A stretch of DNA of 17,445 nt, from positions 1 through 17,445 of the forward strand of contig JADQBU010000014.1 of the NCBI GenBank assembly GCA_016278435.1, written 5' to 3'. Every line of letters starts with the position of its first letter. The stretch's first letter is position 1. A model generated the notes under the pieces. That model saw only the letters and a program-made list of their open reading frames with translations. It was not told the DNA's origin and searched no databases. Positions 7,981-14,241 of this stretch are shown one piece after another. Made by a program: the position numbers and the translations under genes. The stretch is from Halanaerobiales bacterium. GTDB taxonomy: Bacteria; Bacillota; Halanaerobiia; Halanaerobiales; JADQBU01.

Positions 7981-8021
7981 AAGGGTCATCTAGAATTTTC
8001 TATCTCTTCTAGATGACCCCT
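7981..8021 (-). terminator. Strong stem-loop after dctP (partial terminator or mRNA processing hairpin)
   Basis: GGGTCATCTAGAA (7983-7995) pairs perfectly with TTCTAGATGACCC (8007-8019) around an 11-base loop. On the minus-strand RNA, a G-U and an A-U pair extend the stem by two. It begins about 30 bases after the dctP stop and ends about 75 before the dehydratase start. The sequence after the stem is A/U-rich but lacks a run of U, so read-through is likely. Such a hairpin would let the binding-protein mRNA accumulate above the downstream genes, as is common for solute-binding proteins (inference). Confidence 0.65.
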
Positions 8022-8050
8022 TGAGTTTATATATTATTTAATAATAGATA

Positions 8051-9142
8051 TTATCTTTGTGCCTTTAATTCATTATATTCTTCCATTAGTGGTTTCCACT
8101 CTAATTCTTCCCTGTATTTCTGATTTAATTCAATATATCTATTCAGCACTTTATTTGCCAGGTCTTCTGGGTATCCTGCTTTCACACAGTCATCGACCCA
8201 GGCCTGATGGGTTGCTGGTTTACTTAATTCAGTCATCTTATCAACTACATCCTGAGGAGGCTGATAGAATTCTGCACCAGCATCAAGAATCATATTTAAA
8301 GAGTGGGTCTGTCTTGCGGCTCTTAATTCCAGCTCTTTTGCTACGGCTTCATCTATTGCTTCCTGCATCGCCTGTTTAATATCATCCGGAAGTTTATCAT
8401 AGGATTCTTTATTTATAGCCATATTAAGTGTTGCGGCCTGACCTGCCCCGGGGTCCATAAAATACTTGGCTATATCCTGCAAGTGAAGGCTTTCAACATC
8501 TGTACCGATGGTAACTCCATAAACCCCACCAATTACTCCCCGCATTAACCCTTCATAAATTTCTCCAAAGTTTAACTGTACGGGTACCATACCCCAGGCA
8601 GCTGTAGTATAGGCGTCACGTCCACCAGCCCTGACTTTCATGCCTTTTAAGTCATCCAGGGTTTCGATTTTTTTCTTGGTTACAAGTGGATTCAGGTTAC
8701 CGGAATAGGTTGTCAAAAATACAATACCTTTATCTAAATATTCCTGCTGCATTTCCGGAAATTCCTCAAATAGCTGATTAAAAGACTTAATGGCAGCATT
8801 TGGCTGATAGGCTGCATAGGCCATTTCTTTAATGGCTGTCAGAGTAAATTCTGCAGGATAATAGTTAGGCAAGAATATACCTATATCTACAGTACCGTCT
8901 TTGATAAGAGGAAGAATTTCTCCCGGCCCTCCCAGAGTTCCATAAAAAGTCTTGAATTTGACTCTACCATCGGTTTTTTTCTGAAGTTGTTCAGCAAAAT
9001 ACTGGAAAGCTCTACTGGTAATATGCTGTTCACTGGAATAGGTTGTCAGTACCAGGTTATACTCTTCCTGGGCAAAAGCATTCAGAGCAAAAATTCCTAC
9101 CAGCAAGGCAACTAATAATGTAATAACAGTCAATTTTTTCAT
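8051..9142 (-). CDS. dctP: TRAP transporter substrate-binding protein DctP
   Basis: An extracytoplasmic solute-binding protein of 363 residues. It has a classic signal peptide (MKK, hydrophobic core, NAFA|Q cleavage after residue 24) and no lipobox cysteine. The mature protein has the DctP fold, with the conserved Arg in GMKVRAGGRD (R171), which clamps the substrate carboxylate in this family, followed by MVPVQLNFGEIYEGLMRGVIGG (185-206). The cargo is therefore most likely an organic acid, but the sequence does not identify it. ATG at 9142 has GGGGG upstream. Unusually, the dehydratase gene and two hairpins separate it from its membrane partners DctQ and DctM. Confidence 0.95.
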   Translation of the reverse strand: MKKLTVITLLVALLVGIFALNAFAQEEYNLVLTTYSSEQHITSRAFQYFAEQLQKKTDGRVKFKTFYGTLGGPGEILPLIKDGTVDIGIFLPNYYPAEFTLTAIKEMAYAAYQPNAAIKSFNQLFEEFPEMQQEYLDKGIVFLTTYSGNLNPLVTKKKIETLDDLKGMKVRAGGRDAYTTAAWGMVPVQLNFGEIYEGLMRGVIGGVYGVTIGTDVESLHLQDIAKYFMDPGAGQAATLNMAINKESYDKLPDDIKQAMQEAIDEAVAKELELRAARQTHSLNMILDAGAEFYQPPQDVVDKMTELSKPATHQAWVDDCVKAGYPEDLANKVLNRYIELNQKYREELEWKPLMEEYNELKAQR

Positions 9143-9175
9143 ACTTATAATTTCCCCCTTGTTTTTTTAATTAAT

Positions 9176-9181
9176 ATTATA
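9176..9181 (-). promoter_or_regulatory. Possible internal promoter -10 box upstream of dctP
   Basis: A perfect TATAAT on the minus strand about 34 bases before the dctP start. The hexamer 17 bases upstream (TTTTTG) is a poor -35 match. In AT-rich DNA this can occur by chance. If real, it would add dctP-specific transcription. Confidence 0.25.
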
Positions 9182-9258
9182 AAACAAAAGTCATTCCACA
9201 AAAACTACTAGGTTCTCCCTCCTTTCTTTCATAATATTATTAATTTTAAAACAAAATT

Positions 9259-9966
9259 TTATTTATCTTCCTTTAATCCATAAGGGCATATATAGATACA
9301 CATACCACATATCCTGTAGGGTTTTTCTTTCATCTGTAAGAATTTATCACATTTTTCAGCCTGATATCTCTCTTCCCGGGGTTCATCTTCTTTAAAATTT
9401 CTACCTGTAAATGCACCGACTGGACAGGCTTCCACACATAAGTTACAATCTCCACATCTTTCTGCCATCGGTTCACCGGTCACCTCTAAAGGGGCATCTG
9501 TTAAAACAGTTATCCATCTTACCCGGGGCCCATGTTCAGGTGTGATCAGCAAACAGCTCTTACCAATCCAGCCCAGACCTGCCAGGTGAGCTGCTAATTT
9601 ATGAGAAAAAGAACCACATAGTTTCTCCTGACTTGTCTTTCTTCCAGCAGGAACCGGCATGACATTATATTCTTTGTCCTGTAGATAAGTACTGATAAGT
9701 GAGGCAGTAAAATCAAGCCTGTCATTAATTATGTCATATGCATGATGTTTATAATCTATGACAACAGCCTTATTTTTTCTGTCCGGCAGCCTGTTTACTA
9801 TTGAATCAGGCAGTACTATTCCCATTGTAATAGCCAGAGGATATTCTGCAACCTCACTCCCGCCCTGTTTGAGTATCTCATCAGATACCGGTGATAAATC
9901 CGCTACACCAAAATACTTAACACCATATTGATCAGCTATTTTTTTTAGTTCATTATATAAATACAA
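9259..9966 (-). CDS. QueG-related double [4Fe-4S] cluster protein
   Basis: A cytoplasmic Fe-S protein of 235 residues from the preferred TTG start at 9966. GGGGGG (9973-9978) lies 6 bases upstream, whereas the longer frame from TTG at 10020 has no ribosome binding site. The N-terminal half resembles the QueG/reductive-dehalogenase-like cobalamin fold: DYKHHAYDIINDRLD (71-85) and AAHLAGLGWIGKSCLL (125-140) match QueG's DYH…L and AGLGWIGKN blocks. Two ferredoxin-type clusters follow: C171-x2-C174-x2-C177-x3-C181-P and C206…C220-x2-C223-x3-C227-P. The region where QueG has its catalytic Asp reads PAGRKTSQEKLCGSF, so epoxyqueuosine reduction is unlikely, and the C-terminal HEAT region is absent. 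As the first gene of a corrinoid operon it may be an electron donor or corrinoid reductase (inference). Confidence 0.8.
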   Translation of the reverse strand: MYLYNELKKIADQYGVKYFGVADLSPVSDEILKQGGSEVAEYPLAITMGIVLPDSIVNRLPDRKNKAVVIDYKHHAYDIINDRLDFTASLISTYLQDKEYNVMPVPAGRKTSQEKLCGSFSHKLAAHLAGLGWIGKSCLLITPEHGPRVRWITVLTDAPLEVTGEPMAERCGDCNLCVEACPVGAFTGRNFKEDEPREERYQAEKCDKFLQMKEKPYRICGMCIYICPYGLKEDK

Positions 9967-9972
9967 TAAAAT

Positions 9973-9978
9973 CCCCCC
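9973..9978 (-). promoter_or_regulatory. Ribosome binding site deciding the Fe-S protein start
   Basis: GGGGGG on the minus strand, 6 bases before TTG 9966. It supports a 235-residue product over a 253-residue one, whose upstream TTG at 10020 has only AT-rich sequence before it. Confidence 0.7.
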
Positions 9979-10041
9979 TTTTAAACAATTATTTATTATA
10001 TCTATTTTCAAAATTTTCAAATATATTTTCCGTCTACCACA

Positions 10042-10083
10042 TTAGTTATATATGTACTAAAAGTTATATTTTGCCAGTTAATT
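10042..10083. promoter_or_regulatory. Candidate operator: inverted and direct repeats in the leader of the main operon
   Basis: TTAGT (10042-10046) and ACTAA (10056-10060) form an inverted repeat with a 9-base spacer. AGTTATAT occurs at 10044-10051 and again at 10062-10069, and a related AGTTAATT begins at 10076. They lie about 20-60 bases downstream of the predicted transcription start and between it and the first gene, a plausible place for GntR repression. The arms are short and AT-rich, so confidence is low. Confidence 0.3.
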
Positions 10084-10108
10084 TAGCTGATATTCCGCCT
10101 CTATTCCA

Positions 10109-10137
10109 ATTATATTTAATTTTATGATTTTTGTCAA
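10109..10137 (-). promoter_or_regulatory. Consensus sigma-A promoter of the TRAP/corrinoid operon
   Basis: On the minus strand, a perfect -35 TTGACA (10132-10137), a 17-base spacer and a perfect -10 TATAAT (10109-10114). Transcription would start near 10102, giving a leader of about 135 bases before the Fe-S protein TTG. It lies just after the gntR stop codon. A promoter this strong implies that control is by repression, with the adjacent GntR regulator as the obvious candidate. I see no cobalamin riboswitch in the leader. Confidence 0.85.
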
Positions 10138-10172
10138 GGTTTGTCGAATTTATCAGAATAATTTAAATTTAC

Positions 10173-10814
10173 TTAATCGTGCATATATATATTGCCCTGC
10201 TTTAAGCGGACTTTTGAGTCATGAACATGGTCGATTAAATTCTTAACAGCTTTTTTCTTATTACCATTACTAATATTAGCTGCCAATTCTTCATGTTCAG
10301 AGATAGCCGCCGCTATTCCAGACTGACCCCCGATAATAGTTGTCAATGAACATACAAGATAACGGTCTCTAACATTTTTAATAATATCAATCATATGAGA
10401 GTTATTGTATACCTCGAAAAAAGTTAGATGAAAATATTTATCATTATCATAGAACTTTCTGACATCCTCTTCCTGCAGGGCATCCTTCTGGGCTTGAATA
10501 AAACCCTGCAATTTCTTTATATGTTCTTCGGTCAGTAAATCAAATACCTTTTTTAATACAAATGTCTCAAGACATTCTCTTAACTGAAATATTTCCTCGA
10601 TATCTTTATTATTAATCTCAGGAATTAAGTATCCAACCTTGGGAATCCTTTCAAGTAAACCTTCACGTTCCAGGCGGGTAAAAGCTTCTCTCACCGGTGT
10701 ATAACTCATATCAAGTTCATCCGATGTTTTACGCACACTTAAATGTCTATTTTTTTTGGCACTGAATAATATTTTTTCTTTAATTACTTTGTAAGCCTCT
10801 TCACTTAATGTCAT
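10173..10814 (-). CDS. GntR-family transcriptional regulator, FadR/FCD subfamily
   Basis: A 213-residue DNA-binding repressor or activator. Residues about 1-66 form the winged helix-turn-helix (LSVRKTSDELDMSYTPVREAFTRLEREGLLERIPKVGYLI, 25-64). Residues about 72-205 form the helical FCD ligand domain, which senses small carboxylates, often through a bound metal. Likely metal ligands are D125 and H129 (DKYFH), H174 (SEHEEL) and H196 or H198 (DHVHDS). ATG at 10814 has AGGAGG 8 bases upstream. It has its own consensus promoter and sits directly upstream of the TRAP/corrinoid operon promoter, so it probably regulates that operon and perhaps itself. FCD members commonly control sugar-acid and organic-acid catabolism, consistent with the cluster. 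Confidence 0.93.
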   Translation of the reverse strand: MTLSEEAYKVIKEKILFSAKKNRHLSVRKTSDELDMSYTPVREAFTRLEREGLLERIPKVGYLIPEINNKDIEEIFQLRECLETFVLKKVFDLLTEEHIKKLQGFIQAQKDALQEEDVRKFYDNDKYFHLTFFEVYNNSHMIDIIKNVRDRYLVCSLTTIIGGQSGIAAAISEHEELAANISNGNKKKAVKNLIDHVHDSKVRLKQGNIYMHD

Positions 10815-10876
10815 TACATAAACCTCCTGTAAAAATAAAAGTAGTATTTCACTTATACATAACCTGATTATCTTAA

Positions 10877-10905
10877 ATTATATTTTAACATAAAATATTT
10901 GTCAA
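10877..10905 (-). promoter_or_regulatory. Consensus sigma-A promoter of the gntR gene
   Basis: A perfect TTGACA (10900-10905), a 17-base spacer and a perfect TATAAT (10877-10882) on the minus strand. The predicted start is near 10870, about 55 bases before the GntR ATG. It lies about 30 bases after the GntP permease stop. No terminator hairpin separates the permease from it, so gntR may also receive read-through. Confidence 0.85.
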
Positions 10906-10934
10906 CTAACCAGCTTCAAGCTTAATATAATATA

Positions 10935-12188
10935 TTACAGAAAAACAGCTGCTATTATAGCTACAGTCAAGGCAATAAAAGGGGCGATAACCGAGATGAT
11001 AAAATAATCAAAATAAGTTTCTTTCAGCTTAAGTCCAGTAAAAGATAACATAGCCAGATATGAACTATTATGAGGCAGTGTATCAAGCCCGGTGGCAGCA
11101 ATAATCATAATTCTATGAAGTTTTTCTGGTTCAGCAAAGTGAACCAACTTTTCACCCACTGTACTGATCGTTAAAAGCAGTCCACCTGAAGCACTGCCCA
11201 TTAGACCAGCTGCAATGTTAGTTAAAACCCCGATTAAAATATAAGGATTTGACGACATATTAATAATATTATTCATGAATTCCCTGAAAACAGGCAGATG
11301 TGAAATAACCCCCCCAAACCCCATCGCGGAAGAAGCATATAATAAGGGAACCGAGGCATTAGAGATACTCTCATTAATTACCATATTGATATTTATTTTC
11401 TTGATATTTTTTATTAAAGCAACAACTACTCCCAGGAATAAAGAAATAACAGGTGGGATTTTCAGGACAGCAAGAAATAAAAAGATTGTCAGCATCGGTG
11501 ATAAACAAAATAAAAATTCTCCCATCTGAATACCATCCATAATTTTAGAGAAATTACTCCCTTGATCAGAGAAATTTTCTCCAGTCAGTTTCTTAGTCCG
11601 GTAATAAAGATATCCTACAGAAAAAGTCATACTGAAAAGAATACCTATCAATCCCACTTTCAAACCGGCCACAGCTGAAGTTCCAAAAAAATCCATCATG
11701 ATTAGATTATGTATCTGCGGGCTGCCCGGCAAAGGTATTCCCATAATAATATTTCCACCAGCGATTGCTGCCAGAATTAGTGATTTCGATAATCCAGCCT
11801 CTTCAAACACAGACCTGGCAATGGGATAGATGGTAAAAATTATCACAAATCCACTGATACCACCATATACCATAACAGCACTGGTAAAAAAAATTCCAAC
11901 TGCCACATACCTCGGCCCCATTATATCAATCACATATTCTCCAACCTTCACTGCATCTCCTGAAGATTCCATAATTTTTCCCAGCAGAGAACTGAGCAAG
12001 AAAATAAAAAAATAGTTCTGCACAAACTCAGCAAAACCAGGAAGATAATAATTATTAAAGACTTCCAGGATATTCAGGTGATTAAGTATCGCTATTATTG
12101 ACGAGGCAATTGGGGCAACTATTACTATACTTACTCTCATTACAATTAAAGTAATCAGCACTAAAAAACCTATTATTACACTAAACAA
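10935..12188 (-). CDS. GntP-family permease (gluconate/hydroxy-acid type)
   Basis: A 417-residue polytopic membrane transporter of the GntP/CitMHS-like ion transporter group, which imports gluconate, other sugar acids or hydroxybutyrate by cation symport. Hydrophobic segments fill the length. Family motifs include VYGGISGFVIIFTIYPIA (107-124), GIPLPGSPQIHNLI (150-163), GSASGGLLLTI, and the C-terminal GLDTLPHNSSYLAMLSFTGLKLKETYFD. The start is TTG at 12188, with GGGGAGAG (12197-12204) upstream and no near in-frame ATG. It follows the AraC regulator gene by 39 bases and is probably co-transcribed with it. The cargo cannot be read from sequence. Proximity to the GntR gene and the dehydratase operon suggests a related acid (inference). 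Confidence 0.88.
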   Translation of the reverse strand: MFSVIIGFLVLITLIVMRVSIVIVAPIASSIIAILNHLNILEVFNNYYLPGFAEFVQNYFFIFLLSSLLGKIMESSGDAVKVGEYVIDIMGPRYVAVGIFFTSAVMVYGGISGFVIIFTIYPIARSVFEEAGLSKSLILAAIAGGNIIMGIPLPGSPQIHNLIMMDFFGTSAVAGLKVGLIGILFSMTFSVGYLYYRTKKLTGENFSDQGSNFSKIMDGIQMGEFLFCLSPMLTIFLFLAVLKIPPVISLFLGVVVALIKNIKKININMVINESISNASVPLLYASSAMGFGGVISHLPVFREFMNNIINMSSNPYILIGVLTNIAAGLMGSASGGLLLTISTVGEKLVHFAEPEKLHRIMIIAATGLDTLPHNSSYLAMLSFTGLKLKETYFDYFIISVIAPFIALTVAIIAAVFL

Positions 12189-12227
12189 TGTTTTATCTCT
12201 CCCCAGTTAGAATGTTATAACAAAATT

Positions 12228-13421
12228 TTATAATATATTATCTATGTGTTCTTTACGATACTGACTGGGAGTCATATTTTCATACTCTTTAAAGACCCTT
12301 GTAAAGTAATTAGGATCATTATATCCAACCTGGTAACCAACCTCAGCTATATTTAAATCAACATTTCTTAACAGATGTTTTGCTTTATTGATTCTCAATT
12401 TATTTAAATAACTGACAAAAGTCTTGCCTGTTTCTTCTTTAAAGAGGTGACTAAAATAATAAAGACTGAGGCCAACCTCCTGTGAGATCTCTTCCAGTGT
12501 CAGGTCTTTTTTGAAATTTTTATCTATATAAGCAAGGGCTTTATTGATCTCCTGATTGGTATTCTGGTATTTATTACTCCTCTGCAGAAAACCAAAAAAC
12601 CTGCTGGCAAGGTCATTTACCAGTTCTATCAGCTCTTTTTTGGTCTTGACTGCCAGAATTTTTTCCATTAAACCCGATATACTCTGTAAAGATTCCTCAA
12701 TGTCAAGTTCTCTCATAACCTTGAAGGCTACTTCCATAATCCTGGTTTTAATTATCTCCGGTTCAAGTCTTTCCTCGATTATCGAACCTGTCAGTTTCAA
12801 AAAGAGAGTATTAAAATTTTCAACTTCTTTATCTCTTATTTGTTGTATGAGCTCTGCTTCCATCTCTGAAATAAAAATTGGAATATCTTTTTTAAAGACT
12901 ACCAGATTATCAATGTGGGCAAGTTCTTCTCCGATAAAATAACCATTGGTACAGGCATTCCGGGCCTCCTTATAGGAAAAAATAAGTCCCTTCAAGTCTT
13001 CATATTTCCTTCCGATACCGATGGAAAAGGAATAGTTAGTCTCAGATTCCAGGTTCTCTTTAAGGATGGAAGCAAATTTAATAACACCATCTTTAACTCT
13101 AATATTATCAATGAATTCAGACGATATAAAGAGAATAATGGTATCTTCTTCAATAAAATCAGTCAGAACATCAGAAGAATACTTTTCTGCCAGAAACTTA
13201 ATCCTGTTGATCAGCTCTCTTTTAATTTCTTCTATCCTGAACTCACTATTCCCCTGGACCAGCAAGGGATAATCTAATATTTTTAAAACAAGGGCAATTT
13301 CAACAGGCAGCTTAAAACTCCCTGTATCCAGCTTCTCTCTTAACTGCTGCATTTTATCTGTATACCCAAATAACAGATCATATATGATTGAAATTTCCCT
13401 GTTAAACTTCTTGTTGGTCAT
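12228..13421 (-). CDS. AraC-family transcriptional regulator with N-terminal CdaR/GGDEF-like domain
   Basis: 397 residues. The C-terminal AraC DNA-binding domain (about 289-391) is complete, with two helix-turn-helix units: LTLEEISQEVGLSLYYFSHLFKEETG and the NIAEVGYQVGYNDPNYFTRVFKEYENMTPSQYR block. Residues about 35-170 (…DTIILFISS…, YSFSIGIGRKYEDLKGLIFSYKEARNA) resemble the degenerate GGDEF-like domain found in CdaR and in the middle of YesN-type response regulators. There is no receiver domain, so it is not a two-component output protein as it stands. ATG at 13421 has GGGAG about 9 bases upstream. The permease gene immediately downstream is its likely target. A moderate promoter (TTGAAG, 17 bases, TAGAAT) lies upstream. 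Confidence 0.92.
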   Translation of the reverse strand: MTNKKFNREISIIYDLLFGYTDKMQQLREKLDTGSFKLPVEIALVLKILDYPLLVQGNSEFRIEEIKRELINRIKFLAEKYSSDVLTDFIEEDTIILFISSEFIDNIRVKDGVIKFASILKENLESETNYSFSIGIGRKYEDLKGLIFSYKEARNACTNGYFIGEELAHIDNLVVFKKDIPIFISEMEAELIQQIRDKEVENFNTLFLKLTGSIIEERLEPEIIKTRIMEVAFKVMRELDIEESLQSISGLMEKILAVKTKKELIELVNDLASRFFGFLQRSNKYQNTNQEINKALAYIDKNFKKDLTLEEISQEVGLSLYYFSHLFKEETGKTFVSYLNKLRINKAKHLLRNVDLNIAEVGYQVGYNDPNYFTRVFKEYENMTPSQYRKEHIDNIL

Positions 13422-13465
13422 CTTTGAATTCTCCCGGCTGCATTTTAAAAGGTTCGTTATATAAT

Positions 13466-13494
13466 ATTCTATTAATCAATGATGATTCCTTCAA
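13466..13494 (-). promoter_or_regulatory. Possible promoter of the araC-type regulator/permease unit
   Basis: On the minus strand, TTGAAG (13489-13494, 4 of 6 to consensus), a 17-base spacer and TAGAAT (13466-13471, 5 of 6). It would start transcription near 13459, about 38 bases before the regulator's ATG. Moderate match in AT-rich DNA. Confidence 0.4.
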
Positions 13495-13510
13495 TTTATT
13501 AAGAAAACAA

Positions 13511-13957
13511 CTAACTTACCACCACATTATACCTTTTTATAAACCAGCCCGCAAATAATCCAAATATTAGATGAGGAAAAATTAATAATAGATTCGGTAA
13601 AGGTGTAAGCAGAGAAGCCCGGGTTACATCAAGGGCCATCAGTATTCCATAGAATAAAACATATAACAAAGCAGATGTTCCTATTGCCTTGAAGATCGGA
13701 TAATCATTACCTGTTCTCCTGATTAACTGTACAATTATTACCCCCATAAAACCTGCTATTATCCAGTCAGCAATAAACCCCATTGTTAAACTTACTGGAC
13801 TATCTAAAAATTCTTGTGGAACAAAGGTACCGGCTGCAATATGGACAAATGTATATCTCAGATATCCCAGATAGTGAAAACTCCAGGCTATTGCTTCCTT
13901 GAAAATATTACCTGCAAACCCCGCCAGCACTCCTAAAACAATACTATCTTTAAACAA
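13511..13957 (-). CDS. Small four-helix membrane protein, unknown function
   Basis: A 148-residue hydrophobic protein with about four membrane segments: about 5-25, 56-78, 89-110 and 120-141. Features include an N-terminal GVLAGFAGN loop, W-F-H-Y-L-G-Y-L-R-Y-T-F-V-H-I-A-A-G between helices 1 and 2, a short polar loop RRTGNDYP (80-87), and a C-terminal FPHLIFGLFAGWFIKRY. It resembles small YqhR-like membrane proteins of Firmicutes, but I cannot assign a family securely. The start is TTG at 13957, with AGGAGG (13965-13970) 7 bases upstream. It stands alone between the terminator after the 5'-nucleotidase and the AraC regulator, so operon context gives no function. Confidence 0.75.
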   Translation of the reverse strand: MFKDSIVLGVLAGFAGNIFKEAIAWSFHYLGYLRYTFVHIAAGTFVPQEFLDSPVSLTMGFIADWIIAGFMGVIIVQLIRRTGNDYPIFKAIGTSALLYVLFYGILMALDVTRASLLTPLPNLLLIFPHLIFGLFAGWFIKRYNVVVS

Positions 13958-14155
13958 GATTATACCTCCTCAGCCTTTTTCTGAATTATCAGGAATACAT
14001 TATTCATATCCCCTTTGATAAAGTTAAAAATCTTTTTATATATTTATAGTACCCAGTATTAAAAAAAAATATAATGTTAAAGTAAATCCCGATAAATATC
14101 AGAAATAATTGCCTTTACCAAAAATCAGACAGAAGAAGTAAATATATATTTTTTT
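13958..14155. other. AT-rich intergenic region, nothing clearly assignable
   Basis: About 200 bases between the terminator of the nucleotidase gene and the membrane-protein gene. It should hold the promoter for the membrane protein, but I find no convincing -35/-10 pair. A 15-codon frame that would end at the membrane-protein start is considered and rejected separately. Confidence 0.4.
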
Positions 14156-14194
14156 AAAAAAAAGACCGCACCCGGTTTTCCCGAATACGGCCTT
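14156..14194 (-). terminator. Rho-independent terminator of the 5'-nucleotidase gene
   Basis: In the minus-strand RNA, a 14-pair stem forms between 14181-14194 and 14162-14175 (GC-rich, with four G-U pairs). It closes a 5-base loop, GAAAA (14176-14180), and is followed at once by an eight-base U-tract (14163-14156). It begins about 47 bases after the nucleotidase stop. It isolates the upstream nucleotidase and ABC genes from the membrane-protein gene. Confidence 0.92.
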
Positions 14195-14241
14195 CTGTTA
14201 TAATATGCTTTAAAAGTGTTTAGTGTTCCTGAATTAATATT

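Noticed and set aside
9143..9258. An AGGAGG-like sequence in the gap before dctP, as the ribosome binding site of a missed small gene
   Set aside because: The nearby frames are very short (13 codons or fewer) and poorly spaced from it. It may be a relic or chance.
9967..10020. An 18-residue N-terminal extension of the Fe-S protein from TTG 10020
   Set aside because: It has no ribosome binding site, whereas GGGGGG is ideally placed for TTG 9966, and the family similarity begins after 9966.
9967..10102. A cobalamin riboswitch in the leader of the corrinoid operon
   Set aside because: The leader is only about 135 bases, very AT-rich, and I see no B12-box-like conserved core.
13958..14008. A 15-codon frame (MNNVFLIIQKKAEEV) ending just before the membrane-protein start, as a leader peptide
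   Set aside because: The only G-rich stretch is 2 bases from its ATG, too close for good initiation, and no attenuator structure follows.
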